From Candidatus Segatella papionis (lineage in GTDB: Bacteria > Bacteroidota > Bacteroidia > Bacteroidales > Bacteroidaceae): DNA of 23,545 nucleotides. The stretch lies in NCBI GenBank assembly GCA_002297965.1, contig DBLF01000009.1:35644-59188 (forward strand). Direction: 5' to 3'. Shown in pieces: positions 22,466-23,545 of the stretch. The notes under the pieces are model-generated. The model saw nothing but the letters and a program-made list of their open reading frames with translations, had not been told where the DNA came from and made no database searches. How positions within the stretch are numbered: position 1 is the first letter of the stretch; each line of letters opens with the position of its first letter. The translations under genes were made by a program, and so were the position numbers.

Positions 22466-23341
22466 ATGAATATATTAGTAACGGGCGCCAATGGCCAGCT
22501 AGGTCATGAAATGCAGAAATGCGCCAAAAACAGCAATCACAAGTTTGTCTTCACCGATGTGGCTGAAGGCTATGATAAGTTAGACATCACTAATCTCGAC
22601 GCTATCCGCGCCAAGGTGAAAGAGAATGACATCCAGGTTATTGTCAACTGTGCTGCCTATACCAATGTGGACAAGGCTGAGAGTGACTTCGACCTCGCCA
22701 ACCTGCTCAACAATACAGCAGCCGGCAATTTGGCTCAAGCGATGAAGGAAGTTGATGGAACCCTCATCCATGTGAGCACCGACTATGTGTTCCAGGGCGA
22801 CAAGAACATTCCTTGCAAAGAAGACTGGGAGACCAATCCACTCGGCGTGTATGGTAAGACTAAGCTAGCTGGTGAAAAGAGCATCGAGGCTACAGGTTGC
22901 AAGCACATCATCATCCGCACCGCTTGGCTCTACTCTCAGTGGGGCAAGAACTTCGTGAAGACCATGCAGAGCCTCACCGCTAGCCACGACACCCTGAAGG
23001 TTGTCTTCGACCAGGTGGGCACGCCAACCTACGCCGGCGACCTCGCTGCCGTCATCTCGCATATCATCGAGACCAACCAGCTCGACAAGACTGGCATCTA
23101 CCACTTCTCCAACGAGGGTGTATGCTCTTGGTTCGACTTCGCCACAATCATCTGCGAACTCTCTGGCAACACCTGCGACATCCAGCCTTGCTACAGCGAG
23201 GAGTTCCCAAGCCCAGTGAAGCGCCCTCACTTCTCCGTGCTCGACAAGAGCAAGCTGAAGCAGACCTTCGGATGGAAGGTGCCATACTGGACCGACAGTC
23301 TGAAGAAGTGTATCGCTGAATTGGCTGAGGCAGGAGAATAA
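22466..23341 (+). CDS. rfbD: dTDP-4-dehydrorhamnose reductase
   Basis: A 291-residue extended-SDR enzyme, the last step of dTDP-L-rhamnose synthesis for surface polysaccharides. The cofactor motif GANGQLG is at 7-13, STDYVF at 104-109, the catalytic Y129-GKT-K133 in YGKTK, and the substrate-loop region SPVKRPHFSVLD near 249-260. Length is normal. It precedes rfbB by 25 bp, an operon. Codon use becomes strongly C-ending after roughly residue 50, unlike most genes in the window. Confidence 0.96.
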   Translation: MNILVTGANGQLGHEMQKCAKNSNHKFVFTDVAEGYDKLDITNLDAIRAKVKENDIQVIVNCAAYTNVDKAESDFDLANLLNNTAAGNLAQAMKEVDGTLIHVSTDYVFQGDKNIPCKEDWETNPLGVYGKTKLAGEKSIEATGCKHIIIRTAWLYSQWGKNFVKTMQSLTASHDTLKVVFDQVGTPTYAGDLAAVISHIIETNQLDKTGIYHFSNEGVCSWFDFATIICELSGNTCDIQPCYSEEFPSPVKRPHFSVLDKSKLKQTFGWKVPYWTDSLKKCIAELAEAGE

Positions 23342-23369
23342 TTCAACATTCAACATTTAACATTCAATG
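23342..23369. repeat. Four 7-bp repeats spanning the rfbD-rfbB gap
   Basis: TTCAACA, TTCAACA, TTTAACA and TTCAATG run without gaps from the base after the rfbD stop to the ATG of rfbB. The last copy supplies the start codon. Confidence 0.75.
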
Positions 23370-23545
23370 AAAAAGAATATCATCATCACGGGCGGTGCCG
23401 GTTTCATCGGCTCACACGTCGTACGACTTTTCGTGAACAAATATCCAGAGTATCATATCATCAACCTCGATAAGTTGACTTACGCTGGCAATCTTGCCAA
23501 CCTCAAGGACATCGAGGACAAGCCAAACTATACCTTCGTGAAGGG
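23367..23545 (+). CDS. rfbB: dTDP-glucose 4,6-dehydratase, 5' part
   Basis: The first 59 complete codons are present and the gene runs off the window. It begins MKKNIIITGGAGFIGSHVVR, with the extended-SDR cofactor motif GGAGFIGS at 9-16, and continues INLDKLTYAGNLANL, the conserved acidic adenosine-binding and TYAGN region of RmlB. The enzyme converts dTDP-glucose to dTDP-4-keto-6-deoxyglucose, two steps before the RfbD reaction. The start follows the heptamer repeat. Confidence 0.93.
   Translation, partial: MKKNIIITGGAGFIGSHVVRLFVNKYPEYHIINLDKLTYAGNLANLKDIEDKPNYTFVK

Noticed and set aside
22865..23356. 163-codon minus-strand ORF opposite rfbD
   Set aside because: It arises from the C-ending codon bias of rfbD, which removes stop codons from other frames.

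Overview
The window reads as chromosomal DNA of a Bacteroidales bacterium, most likely a Prevotellaceae member (Prevotella/Segatella). The evidence is the repeated Bacteroidetes-type promoter (TTTG about 19-21 bp before TAnnTTTG), hybrid two-component and DUF6377-type regulators, a type B L31, and moderate GC with few Shine-Dalgarno sites. I saw no tRNA, rRNA, transposase, phage gene or CRISPR array. Assignment below family level is inference.

Layout: (1) 65-6443, plus strand: a membrane metallophosphoesterase, a PlsC-like acyltransferase, a family 2 glycosyltransferase and mfd, the last two closely coupled, ending in a strong hairpin terminator. (2) 6444-8381: an intergenic region with two candidate small RNAs, then a stand-alone long-type trpB followed by CTAG-rich tandem repeats and a bidirectional terminator. 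(3) 8393-9456, minus strand: a thioredoxin-type glutathione peroxidase and, upstream of it, a candidate ~115 nt RNA with its own promoter and terminator. (4) 9457-14505: a 1330-residue hybrid regulator (periplasmic propeller, TM, HisKA, REC, AraC) that has no ATP-binding kinase domain, divergent from a probable surface lipoprotein. (5) 14566-18435: L31 with a structured leader; a likely operon of a secreted EEP-family nuclease, a uracil-DNA-glycosylase-like protein and uridine kinase; then a 24-bp-period repeat/terminator and a DUF308 membrane protein. (6) 18572-21807: a histidine phosphatase and a short-chain dehydrogenase, a large inverted repeat, and a minus-strand TPR/TM/HTH regulator of DUF6377 type. 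(7) 21808-23545: a long intergenic region with a promoter, a 14-codon aromatic-rich ORF and a strong terminator, then rfbD and the start of rfbB for dTDP-rhamnose synthesis.

Most genes are ordinary housekeeping genes. The strongest candidate for something unusual is the kinase-less hybrid regulator and its divergent lipoprotein partner: the two share a 306-bp intergenic region holding two well-formed back-to-back promoters. Next come several promoter/hairpin/terminator units that look like short non-coding or attenuator RNAs, and a set of short tandem repeats placed at starts or ends of genes.
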